Assembly (NCBI RefSeq): GCF_023715725.1 | Contig: NZ_JAMBOT010000001.1 | Location: 496,001-560,000, forward strand | Length of the DNA stretch: 64,000 nucleotides | Origin: Paenibacillus pasadenensis | GTDB taxonomy: Bacteria; Bacillota; Bacilli; Paenibacillales; Paenibacillaceae | Direction: 5' to 3' | Shown: piece by piece, positions 45,169 through 52,350 of the stretch | Layout of the letters: each line of letters opens with the position of its first letter | Position numbering within the stretch: position 1 is the first letter of the stretch | Notes under the pieces: generated by a model | The model's database searches: none | Told to the model about the DNA's origin: nothing | Seen by the model: the letters and a program-made list of their open reading frames with translations, nothing else | Translations under genes and position numbers: made by a program

Positions 45169-45241
45169 TGATCTGTAGTGGGCTCGAACCACTGACCCCT
45201 ACCCTGTCAAGATAGTGCTCTCCCAGCTGAGCTAACAGATC
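45169..45241 (-). tRNA. tRNA-Val (anticodon GAC)
   Basis: Complement folds as 7-bp acceptor GATCTGT/ACAGATC, D arm GCTC AGCTGGGA GAGC, anticodon stem CTATC/GGTAG with loop TTGACAG, T arm AGTGG TTCGAGC CCACT and discriminator A; CCA not encoded. 73 nt. It stands alone in the accessory region. Confidence 0.95.
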
Positions 45242-45506
45242 AAATATTAAGTTTCAGTGAAGTTCTTGCTGCGAACAATTAATACTATATCAGACGTGAA
45301 AAGCAGAGTCAACTTTTTTTGAAAACATTTTTAAGTGCCCTTTTTTCTCCAAAAAGACCTGAATATTTGACTAAAAATCCTTTTAAAAGCTTGTTTCAAA
45401 ATCGGAATGGGGCTGTAATAATGATCAATACAACATTCCATTTTTTATAAAATAATACAACATATTCCGACAAAATCATCAAAATTTCTAAAGGATGTGA
45501 GTTTTT

Positions 45507-45650
45507 ATGTCGAACAAAAAAGAAATTCTGCAACGTATTGAAATGCTGCGCGAGGCGTTGAATAAAGCGCCGCTCGGTCCATCCGGATACAATTTGGAGC
45601 TTAGCCAAAAGCTGGATGAACTCATTGTTTCCTACTACAAAGCCGGATAA
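45507..45650 (+). CDS. Spo0E-like aspartyl-phosphate phosphatase, 47 aa
   Basis: MSNKKEILQRIEMLREALNK, then GPSGYNLELSQKLDELIVSYY. The S-Q-x-L-D-x-L-I motif and the two-helix hairpin length are those of the Spo0E family. Members dephosphorylate Spo0A~P and delay sporulation. AAAGGA lies 11 bases before the ATG. It lies among genes with sporulation-type promoters. Confidence 0.85.
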   Translation: MSNKKEILQRIEMLREALNKAPLGPSGYNLELSQKLDELIVSYYKAG

Positions 45651-45721
45651 TAAAGTGCTTCTTCAACTGTTCAATTTTAATTGAATCTTCCCGCTCACCA
45701 CCTCTTCCATTTCATCTAGGA

Positions 45722-45746
45722 TTTATGATACAATTTGTATCATAAA
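45722..45746. promoter_or_regulatory. Perfect 25-bp palindrome, candidate operator
   Basis: Arms TTTATGATACAA and TTGTATCATAAA with a single central T, 24 bases before the ATG of the next gene. Contains TACAAT, usable as a -10, so a dimeric repressor site overlapping the promoter is plausible. Confidence 0.5.
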
Positions 45747-45770
45747 GAAAATGGCTTAGGGGTTGCTGTC

Positions 45771-46007
45771 ATGTTGTTATTGAAGCTTTTGTGCGAACCG
45801 GCTCATTTCCAACAAGCTTATGAAGAAAAATGGCTTGTCGCTGTTTATAAGGACTCAAAATTAGTCGAAAACGGTTCACCAATCGATATGTTCAATAGCA
45901 ACACCGTCAAAATTAACGGGGTTTATTATTTTGTCGAGGAATGCAAATTCGAAGGCCGCCGGCTTGTTCGCCGAAACGAGGCCGATGCTCAAAGAAGCTT
46001 TGGCTAA
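45771..46007 (+). CDS. Unknown 78-aa protein
   Basis: MLLLKLLCEPAHFQQAYEEK then WLVAVYKDSKLVENGSPIDM, NTVKINGVYYFVEECKFEGR. It reads like a small soluble beta protein. The ribosome site (TTAGGGG) is modest. Preceded by the palindrome at 45722-45746. Family not recognised. Confidence 0.55.
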   Translation: MLLLKLLCEPAHFQQAYEEKWLVAVYKDSKLVENGSPIDMFNSNTVKINGVYYFVEECKFEGRRLVRRNEADAQRSFG

Positions 46008-46153
46008 ATCAACTATATTTCTCCCCCTCTGGCAATGACCTCCGGCTCATCTGGCCTCTGTCCAAATTCAAACCCAGTACAAAGTATTCGTAATCCCTAT
46101 TGTAAATGAGACTCTCCGTACAACGGCAGCAGAGATTCATTATACATAGCCCG

Positions 46154-46181
46154 AACTATTTTTTGATTCTCTCATACGATG
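46154..46181 (+). promoter_or_regulatory. Sigma-K-like promoter of the 46.21 kb family gene
   Basis: AACT (46154-46157) in CCCGAACTATT, 15-base spacer, CATACGATG (46173-46181). Confidence 0.6.
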
Positions 46182-46210
46182 TTGATATACATTGCTGGGA
46201 GGAACAAGAA

Positions 46211-46705
46211 ATGAATACGGAAAGAAACAGGATTAGTTCCGTTAACGGAAAAAGCCTGGGCATTATTTTGATCTTGTTTATTTTGCTGGTCATCGTCACA
46301 CGTGTCTGCACCTCAAAAAACTTGCCTGATAACGAACAAAGCATAATAGATAACGATTCATTTGATATTGCCGGTTCGCAAGACTTTGTTATCGTTAATT
46401 ACAGCAGCTATTTGTTTTACGTAAACGTGTACTCGGGAGATGTTAAAAATATTTCTAATTCAATCAATCTTGCGCCATACGGCGGTGAAAACACTTTCAG
46501 ATTAACGACTAAATTTAATAGCTCTACTTCTGGAAACGTCGCTTATGCAAGTTTAAGTTCTGCAAGGCTCTTCTTTACTGTTTCACAAACACCAGGAAGC
46601 GGATCCGGCAGTTTTAGTAATATATCAATTCAAGGACCTATAACCGCATATATTTCGAGTGTGTCTAATTTTAGGTTAGTTGTTCACGACGAGGATAATC
46701 AATAA
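46211..46705 (+). CDS. YjcZ-like anchored family protein, A subtype, 164 aa
   Basis: N-terminal leader TERNRISSVNGKSLG, identical in layout to the A copies at 48.1 and 49.3 kb, then anchor IILILFILLVIVTRV. The domain opens DFVIVNYSSYLFYVNVYSGD and has LAPYGGENTFRLTT, a Gly/Ser-rich TPGSGSGSFSN loop and end SNFRLVVHDEDNQ. Ribosome site GGGAGG. Its B partner immediately downstream is broken. Confidence 0.83.
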   Translation: MNTERNRISSVNGKSLGIILILFILLVIVTRVCTSKNLPDNEQSIIDNDSFDIAGSQDFVIVNYSSYLFYVNVYSGDVKNISNSINLAPYGGENTFRLTTKFNSSTSGNVAYASLSSARLFFTVSQTPGSGSGSFSNISIQGPITAYISSVSNFRLVVHDEDNQ

Positions 46706-46708
46706 AAA

Positions 46709-47057
46709 GCAAACGGACAGAAACAGGATTAGTTCAGTTCCATATTAATAATCAGACCTCAAACTATTGGTTAAAAGCTATCTCGTTTACAGGCGATGGA
46801 TTTGAAAACGGAGTCCCGGTTATGACAACAATTCCTCCTGAAGACAGATATCGCTTTGAAATATTAGTGAGTGCTAGAAAGGCTTACTATGCTTACGTAA
46901 TCTACGAGACATTGGCCGGGACAGAAGTAATGCAGGCAGTCTTCAAGCAACCATGTATACAAACGGCCCGTTTAATGTGAGATTTCAGGATGTTACTATT
47001 ACAGGACCGTTCACGCAAAATAGCTCCTATACGACTTTAAATGTGAGACTCGCATAA
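46709..47057 (+). pseudogene. Chimeric, headless B-subtype family remnant
   Basis: The first 35 bases repeat the A-gene leader (GACAGAAACAGGATTAGTTC, as in 46221-46240). At about 46745 they jump into B-gene text (ATAATCAGACCTCAAACTA) without any anchor. The rest is almost the same DNA as 48778-49202, with an indel near 46908 that breaks the frame. A recombination product. Confidence 0.85.
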
Positions 47058-47168
47058 CACTAAGGTCCGACCACCGAAACGCAGCTTTCTCTTTCGTCAA
47101 TAACAACTAACAAAAAGCAAACAAACCAGCCTGTTTAAATCGGCTGGTTTGTTTTAAGCTGCAGTTCT
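46745..47168 (+). repeat. 424-bp direct repeat, copy 1
   Basis: Nearly identical to 48778-49202, covering the B outside domain, the following terminator and part of the flank. Confidence 0.85.
47119..47156 (+). terminator. Terminator after the chimeric remnant
   Basis: Arms AAACAAACCAGCC / GGCTGGTTTGTTT (47119-47131, 47142-47154). Confidence 0.85.
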
Positions 47169-47253
47169 TCTCAGAGAAGCCTTGGCTAATATATATCGTT
47201 CCACTTACATCTCTATATAACGATTCTTCATATCGCCGTCAATTCCGAGCCCG

Positions 47254-47281
47254 AACTATTCTAAAAATCTCTCATATGATG
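47254..47281 (+). promoter_or_regulatory. Sigma-K-like promoter upstream of the 47.40 kb family gene
   Basis: AACT (47254-47257), 15-base spacer, CATATGATG (47273-47281). Unusually far (115 bases) from the B gene it precedes, as if an A gene had been deleted between them. Confidence 0.55.
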
Positions 47282-47395
47282 TTGATAAAGAAACTCTTGA
47301 GGAGAGGCAGTCCTATTATAAGTCTCTTTTCAAGAAATTCAAGAGAAACAACAAGGTTAATTAGATGAACAAAACAGCAAAAGGAGAAAGATCCT

Positions 47396-47902
47396 ATGAA
47401 CACAGGAAATACCGATAACAGTAAAAGAAAAAACGCAGGAACTATTTTGATTTTGTTCGTACTGCTCGTTATTGTATCAAGCATTTACTGCGCTTCTTTA
47501 ATACAAACTCCTTCTTTCAGTCAGTCAGCGGACGGGTCGTCCTCCTCCATGGCGTCTTCGCAAACATTCACTATTAACAACCAGACTACAACTTACTATT
47601 TAAAACCAACCCAATTCGAAGGCGATGGATTTGAAAACGGACCTCCGATAATGAAAACAATTCTTCCTGAGGGCAGGGCCTCTTTTCAAATATTAAGGAG
47701 CATTAACAGAACATACGAGGCTACTGTCAGATACCAGATTAATACTCGTGACGGGAATAATGTGGGTGGGCTTGAGACAACCATGTATACGAATACCCAA
47801 CTTGGTGTCCCTTACTTTAAGAATACTATTATTTCAGGGCCGTTCACAACAAGCGTCGGTACTAATGGCAGTGCTCTTGTTTTAAATGTAAAAGCTCGAT
47901 AA
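47396..47902 (+). CDS. YjcZ-like anchored family protein, B subtype, 168 aa
   Basis: Leader NTGNTDNSKRKNAG, anchor TILILFVLLVIVSSIY, Ser/Pro linker. The domain opens TFTINNQTTTYYLKPTQFEG and has DGFENGPPIMKTILPEGRAS, then GNNVGGLETTMYTNTQLGVP and ISGPFTTSVGTNGSALVLNV. Only B copy without an intact A partner. Ribosome site AAAAGGAG. Confidence 0.83.
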   Translation: MNTGNTDNSKRKNAGTILILFVLLVIVSSIYCASLIQTPSFSQSADGSSSSMASSQTFTINNQTTTYYLKPTQFEGDGFENGPPIMKTILPEGRASFQILRSINRTYEATVRYQINTRDGNNVGGLETTMYTNTQLGVPYFKNTIISGPFTTSVGTNGSALVLNVKAR

Positions 47903-48028
47903 CCCGTTAGTACGTACAAAAAGTTACTACGCAACTTAACTTACTCCCACTGCAAACACATTCTCCCTTTTAAAAGCTGTGTTTGAATTGAGGACATCCG
48001 CACCGCAAATTGTCCCTATAGAAGCCCG

Positions 48029-48056
48029 AACTATTCTCTGATTCTTTCATAAGATG
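48029..48056 (+). promoter_or_regulatory. Sigma-K-like promoter of the 48.09 kb A-B pair
   Basis: AACT (48029-48032), 15-base spacer, CATAAGATG (48048-48056); the A gene begins 31 bases further. Confidence 0.6.
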
Positions 48057-48087
48057 TTGGTATAAACATTGCTGGGAGGAACACAGA

Positions 48088-48606
48088 ATGAATATGGAAA
48101 GAACCGGGATTAGTTCCGTTAACGGAAAAAACCTAGGCATTATTTTGGTGTTGTTTATTTTGCTAATAACCGTCACAAGCGTTTTCGCTCCAAAGTACTT
48201 GCTTAACAATAACTCTACCGGACAAGGCTCACCTGAAGGTTCAGTTGGTATTGCTGGAACACAAACCTTTACTATTGCCAATTACAGCAGTGTTCTCTTG
48301 GGCTTAACAGCTATCAGTGGAGATGCAAATCCGCCAGAGCCATCCGGTACGCTTTTGCCTTACACAGGAATCAACGAAATTAATCTTACTACGTATCAAT
48401 TTGGATCCTCTTCTGCACATATCATTTATAGATCCAGAGAATTCAGAAGTACGGAAAGCGTATCTTTTACTCTTGAAAAAATAGTCGGACAGGGACCCGC
48501 AAGAATTGTAAACATCATTACAACAGGTGAAGTTCAAGCGTATGTTTCAAGTCTGTCGCCATTCAAATTAATCATTAATGATGTGTTAGGGGGGTCGATA
48601 ATATGA
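48088..48606 (+). CDS. YjcZ-like anchored family protein, A subtype, 172 aa
   Basis: Leader NMERTGISSVNGKNLG, anchor IILVLFILLITVTSVF, linker with NNNSTGQGSPEG. The domain has TFTIANYSSVLLGLTAISGD, PPEPSGTLLPYTGINEINLT and FRSTESVSFTLEKIVGQGPA, and ends SPFKLIINDVLGGSII. The stop overlaps the ATG of the next B gene by four bases, so the pair is translationally coupled. Confidence 0.84.
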   Translation: MNMERTGISSVNGKNLGIILVLFILLITVTSVFAPKYLLNNNSTGQGSPEGSVGIAGTQTFTIANYSSVLLGLTAISGDANPPEPSGTLLPYTGINEINLTTYQFGSSSAHIIYRSREFRSTESVSFTLEKIVGQGPARIVNIITTGEVQAYVSSLSPFKLIINDVLGGSII

Positions 48607-49091
48607 ACACAGAAAGTTCCGTAATTAGCAAAAGAAAAAGCGTAGGCATTATTTTAGTGTTGTTCATCCTGCTTGTAATTGTTACCCGTGTATTTTATAC
48701 GCCTTTATTAAAATCTCCCCTCTCCGGACAGCCGGACGACGGTTCCTTATCCATCACCGCTTCGCAAATGTTCCTCCTTAATAATCAGACCTCAAACTAT
48801 TGGTTAAAACCTATCTCGTTTACAGGCGATGGATTTGAAAACGGAGTACCGGTTATGACAACAATTCCTCCTGAAGACAGATATCGCTTTGAAATATTAG
48901 TTAGTGCTAGAAGGGCTTACTATGCTTACGTAAACTACGAGATCATTGATCGGAGCGGAAGTAATGCAGGCAGTCTTCAAGCAACCATGTATACCAACGG
49001 CCCGTTTAATGTGAAATTTCAGGATGTTACTATTACAGGACCGTTCACGCAAAATAGCTCCTATACGACTTTAAATGTGAGACCCGCATAA
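48603..49091 (+). CDS. YjcZ-like anchored family protein, B subtype, 162 aa
   Basis: Leader NTESSVISKRKSVG, anchor IILVLFILLVIVTRVF. The domain has FLLNNQTSNYWLKPISFTGD, GFENGVPVMTTIPPEDRYRF and GSNAGSLQATMYTNGPFNVK, ending TITGPFTQNSSYTTLNVRPA. Ribosome site TTAGGGGGG inside the end of the A gene. Source or recipient of the 424-bp repeat at 46.7 kb. Confidence 0.84.
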   Translation: MNTESSVISKRKSVGIILVLFILLVIVTRVFYTPLLKSPLSGQPDDGSLSITASQMFLLNNQTSNYWLKPISFTGDGFENGVPVMTTIPPEDRYRFEILVSARRAYYAYVNYEIIDRSGSNAGSLQATMYTNGPFNVKFQDVTITGPFTQNSSYTTLNVRPA

Positions 49092-49202
49092 CACTAAGGT
49101 CCGACCACCGGGACGCAGCTTTCTCTTTCGTCAATAACAACTAATAAAAAGCAAACAAACCAGCCTGTTTAAATCGGCTGGTTTGTTTTAAGCTGCAGTT
49201 CT
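48778..49202 (+). repeat. 424-bp direct repeat, copy 2
   Basis: Matches 46745-47168 with few substitutions and one small indel region. Confidence 0.85.
49153..49190 (+). terminator. Terminator of the 48.1-49.1 kb A-B pair
   Basis: Same arms as at 47119 (49153-49165 and 49176-49188). Confidence 0.85.
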
Positions 49203-49262
49203 CCTAATCGATTATGATCAAGCTCTGATATTGTGAATCTTTGGTCTCCAATTCCGAGCCCG

Positions 49263-49290
49263 AACGATTTACTATTCCTGTCATACATTG
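49263..49290 (+). promoter_or_regulatory. Sigma-K-like promoter of the 49.33 kb A-B pair
   Basis: AACG (49263-49266), 15-base spacer, CATACATTG (49282-49290). Confidence 0.6.
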
Positions 49291-49327
49291 TTGATATAAA
49301 CATCGCAGGGAGGAACACAGAAAGGAT

Positions 49328-49849
49328 ATGGAAATACCTAGAATTAGTTCCGTTAACGGAAAAAGCCTGGGCATAATTTTGGTATTGTTTATTTTGCTAG
49401 TAATCGTCACCAGCGTTTTCTCTACGAAGTACTGGATTCATAACAATTCTTCCGTACAAAGCCCCGATGACGATTCGGTTGATATTGCTGCAACACAAAC
49501 CTTTGCGATCGTGAATTATAGCAGATTTCGCTTGGGCTTAGACAACATCAGTGGGGATGCTAGTCCGCCCACACCTTCCATTACGCTTTTGCCTTATGAA
49601 GGAATAAACGAGATTAATCTTACGATTTATCGACTTAGGTCAAGCAGTTCAAATGCCATTTATAGGAGCAGAGAATTTAGAAGCGAAAGCTTATCTTTTA
49701 CTCTCGAAAGAATTATTGGATTTGGTCTCCCAAGAATCACAAATATCGTTACCACTGGTGAAATTGAAGCCAATGTTTCCAGTGTCTCCTCATTCAGATT
49801 GATCATTAATGACATTCAGGGGGGAATATATGAACCTAGAAAGTTCTGA
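49328..49849 (+). CDS. YjcZ-like anchored family protein, A subtype, 173 aa
   Basis: Leader EIPRISSVNGKSLG, anchor IILVLFILLVIVTSVF. The domain has TFAIVNYSRFRLGLDNISGD, PPTPSITLLPYEGINEINLT and FRSESLSFTLERIIGFGLPR, ending IINDIQGGIYEPRKF. Compared with its relatives the first start codon is lost (ACAGAAAGG), so translation begins at the ATG 49328, which is served by AAAGG or the more distant GGGAGG. Overlaps the next gene by 20 bases. Confidence 0.83.
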   Translation: MEIPRISSVNGKSLGIILVLFILLVIVTSVFSTKYWIHNNSSVQSPDDDSVDIAATQTFAIVNYSRFRLGLDNISGDASPPTPSITLLPYEGINEINLTIYRLRSSSSNAIYRSREFRSESLSFTLERIIGFGLPRITNIVTTGEIEANVSSVSSFRLIINDIQGGIYEPRKF

Positions 49850-50318
49850 AAACAATAAAAGAAATAACACAGGAATTATTTTAGCGCTGTTCATCTTGCT
49901 TGTACTTGTTACCCGCGTTTTCTATGCGCCGTCGCCGCAAGCTCCCTCCTCCGGTCAGCCGGGCGACGGCTCCTCATCCATCACAGCTTCACAAAGGTTT
50001 ACCATTAATAATCAGACTTCAAACTACTGGATTAAACCCATTTGGTTTGCAGGCGAAGGATTTAAAAACGGACTGCCGGTAATGAGAACGATTTCTCCTG
50101 AGGGCAGCTACGGCTTTGAAATATTATGGAGTTTTAGCCGTGTTTACACCGCTACTGTCGCATACGAGATTAATAGACGCGATGGAAGTAACGCGGGCAG
50201 TCTGCAAACAACCATGTATACAAACAGTCCATTTGATGTAGTATTTCAGAATACTGCTATTTCAGGGCCGTTCACTCAAACCAGCTCTGGTACTACTTTA
50301 AATGTGAGTGCCGTGTAG
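49830..50318 (+). CDS. YjcZ-like anchored family protein, B subtype, 162 aa
   Basis: ATG 49830 after GGGGGG; leader NLESSENNKRNNTG, anchor IILALFILLVLVTRVF, Pro/Ser linker. The domain has RFTINNQTSNYWIKPIWFAG, GFKNGLPVMRTISPEGSYGF, GSNAGSLQTTMYTNSPFDVV and ISGPFTQTSSGTTLNVSAV. Last member of the cluster; second gene of the third A-B pair. Confidence 0.84.
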   Translation: MNLESSENNKRNNTGIILALFILLVLVTRVFYAPSPQAPSSGQPGDGSSSITASQRFTINNQTSNYWIKPIWFAGEGFKNGLPVMRTISPEGSYGFEILWSFSRVYTATVAYEINRRDGSNAGSLQTTMYTNSPFDVVFQNTAISGPFTQTSSGTTLNVSAV

Positions 50319-50368
50319 CCAAGCCGTATCATTACACGTACAACGCAACAGTTCCAACATGCATGTTA

Positions 50369-50402
50369 GCCCTTCTTTTCCTAACAGGAAATCAGAAGGG
50401 CC
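50369..50402. terminator. Terminator between the cluster and pstA
   Basis: Arms GCCCTTCT / AGAAGGGC (50369-50376, 50394-50401) between convergent units. Confidence 0.8.
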
Positions 50403-50447
50403 TTAGTTAAAACACCTATGCGGTTAGCAGCACGCTGCCTGCAGCTT

Positions 50448-51344
50448 CTACGCCTTTCCCTTCCTTCCGTTCAAACACACCGGAATCCGCAGCGCCAAAT
50501 TAATTACCAGTACGGCAATAAGCATTACAGCCGCCGCATGCGAGGCGATATCCGCCGCGTCGGGCACAATCGCTTCCGACTGCACGTACCACAGATGCAC
50601 GGCCAGCGTCGCGCCGGGCGACAGCGGGTCGAAGTCCCACATAACGCCGGAGGTTGATACGCCTGATACGAGCACGATAACGGCGCTCTCGCCAAACGCC
50701 CTGCCCGCCGTCAGGCTAATCCCCGTCATGATGCCGTTCAGCGCAACCGGGAGGCAAACTTTAAAAATCGTCTGCGTATGCGTAGCGCCGAGCGCCAAGG
50801 ACCATTGTTTGTATTCAGGAGGCACGGAGCGCATCGCCTCCTCCGTCACCCGGGTAAGCAGCGGCAGGTTGAGCAGCGCCAAGGTGACCGCTCCGCCAAT
50901 TATGGTCAAGCCGATGCCGAACCCTTCCACAAACAACGCAATGCCGAACAAGCCGAACAACAGCGACGGCACGGATGCCAGTCCTTCGACACAGATCCGG
51001 ATAAGCCCGATCAGCCGGTTATCCGGCGCAAATTCAGCCAAATAAATACCGGACGCAAGTCCAAGCGGAATCGAGATGAGGAGCGACAGCGCAAGAATAT
51101 AGACCGAATTAAACAGCGCTGGTCCAACCCCGCCGCCAGCATCAATTTCGCTCGGCAAGCCAAACACAAAATTCCAGCTGAGGCCGGGCAGCCCTTGCGC
51201 AACAATCATCCCGATAAAGGAAAGCGTGAACAGCACGCAGCCAAGCCCAACCGCCCATACAAAAGCGCTGAACAGCCGGTCGTTGCGGCGGTTGCGGCGA
51301 ATCGACTTTTTGCCCCGGACCATTTCATCTAATGGCAGGCTCAT
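50448..51344 (-). CDS. pstA: Phosphate ABC transporter permease PstA
   Basis: 298 aa with about six membrane segments. It shows the permease loop EEAMRSVPPEYKQWSLALGATHTQTIFKVCLP in the usual place, and GRAFGESAVIVLVSG. Overlaps pstC by four bases. It is followed by a terminator and the family cluster; no pstB lies downstream where it is normally found. Confidence 0.94.
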   Translation of the reverse strand: MSLPLDEMVRGKKSIRRNRRNDRLFSAFVWAVGLGCVLFTLSFIGMIVAQGLPGLSWNFVFGLPSEIDAGGGVGPALFNSVYILALSLLISIPLGLASGIYLAEFAPDNRLIGLIRICVEGLASVPSLLFGLFGIALFVEGFGIGLTIIGGAVTLALLNLPLLTRVTEEAMRSVPPEYKQWSLALGATHTQTIFKVCLPVALNGIMTGISLTAGRAFGESAVIVLVSGVSTSGVMWDFDPLSPGATLAVHLWYVQSEAIVPDAADIASHAAAVMLIAVLVINLALRIPVCLNGRKGKA

Positions 51345-52276
51345 CCTTGCTTCTCTCCTTTTTGCTGAAGCATTCTCACGACAGCAATCATCAACAGCGA
51401 GATGGCGAGCAGCAGGAAGCCCATCATATAAAGCGCATTGTTCCAGGTGGAATCGAACGGAACATTGGGCAGCTGCATGACAATATTGCTCGTCAGCACC
51501 GAGGTAGGCGTCAGCAGGCTGTCCGCCAGCTGCGGCGTATTGCCGATAACCATCACGACAGCCATCGTTTCGCCGATGGCGCGGGCCATACCGAGAATAA
51601 CCGCCTGCATGATTCCCCGTCCCGCCGCCGGAAAAAGAACACCGCTTACGGTCTGAAAGCGTGTTGCTCCAAGCGCATAGGAGCCCTGCACGTACTTGCG
51701 GGGAACGGCGCGGATCGCGTCGTCGCTTATGCGCGTAATGGTCGGCAGCACCATTACCGCGAGAACGATGGAAGCGGCAAGAATGCCGTCGCCAAGGCCG
51801 CTGCCCGTTATGGTCCGCAGCGCGGGAATAAGCAGCGTTAAGCCGATATAACCGTAAACGACGGATGGAATCCCTACGAGCAGATCAAGAATCGGACGCA
51901 TGATACGGCTGAGCCGCTGTGGAGCAAGCTCCGCCAAGAACAACGCAGCGAGCACGGATACGGGCACAGCAAAAAGCAGCGTCAGCCCCGTAACAGCAAA
52001 GGTCCCGGCAATAAATACGAGAGCGCCGTATTTTTCATTTTCAGGCTCCCACTCCGCCGAAAAAAAGAACTCCTGCCACGAAACGTCGCGAAAAGTCAGC
52101 ACCCCGGTACGGAACATGAAAAAAAGCATTGCCAGCAGCACCCCGCATACAAGTATGGCGGAGGCGGCGCATAACAAGCGGAAGGAGCGGTGCTCCATGC
52201 GGAGACGCAGCTTGCGTAAGGTCAGACGGCGCGGCGCGCTCGCCGAAGATGGTAAGGTAGTGATCATTTTGCTCAT
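51341..52276 (-). CDS. pstC: Phosphate ABC transporter permease PstC
   Basis: 311 aa starting at ATG 52276 (MSKMITTLP), 10 bases after GGAGAGG. Six membrane segments, the loop DDAIRAVPRKYVQGSYALGA with the ATPase-coupling E/D-A-A-like helix, and ARAIGETMAVVMVIG. The open frame upstream to 52309 lacks a ribosome site. Confidence 0.94.
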   Translation of the reverse strand: MSKMITTLPSSASAPRRLTLRKLRLRMEHRSFRLLCAASAILVCGVLLAMLFFMFRTGVLTFRDVSWQEFFFSAEWEPENEKYGALVFIAGTFAVTGLTLLFAVPVSVLAALFLAELAPQRLSRIMRPILDLLVGIPSVVYGYIGLTLLIPALRTITGSGLGDGILAASIVLAVMVLPTITRISDDAIRAVPRKYVQGSYALGATRFQTVSGVLFPAAGRGIMQAVILGMARAIGETMAVVMVIGNTPQLADSLLTPTSVLTSNIVMQLPNVPFDSTWNNALYMMGFLLLAISLLMIAVVRMLQQKGEKQG

Positions 52277-52310
52277 GCCGAACGTTCCTCTCCATGGAAT
52301 CAAAAGCAAT

Positions 52311-52343
52311 CCCGGAGCCAGAGCGTCGCTCTCGGTCTCCGGG
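52311..52343 (-). terminator. Hairpin between pstS remnant and pstC
   Basis: Arms CCCGGAG / CTCCGGG (52311-52317, 52337-52343) with an inner GAGCG/CGCTC stem. Such hairpins in pst operons lower read-through from pstS to the permeases. Confidence 0.65.
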
Positions 52344-52350
52344 ACTTGAA

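Noticed and set aside
41802..45213. Complete integrated element bounded by the two 14-mers as attL/attR
   Set aside because: Left copy is not followed by the displaced tRNA half expected for an att site and there is no integrase gene of normal length; kept only as a scar hypothesis.
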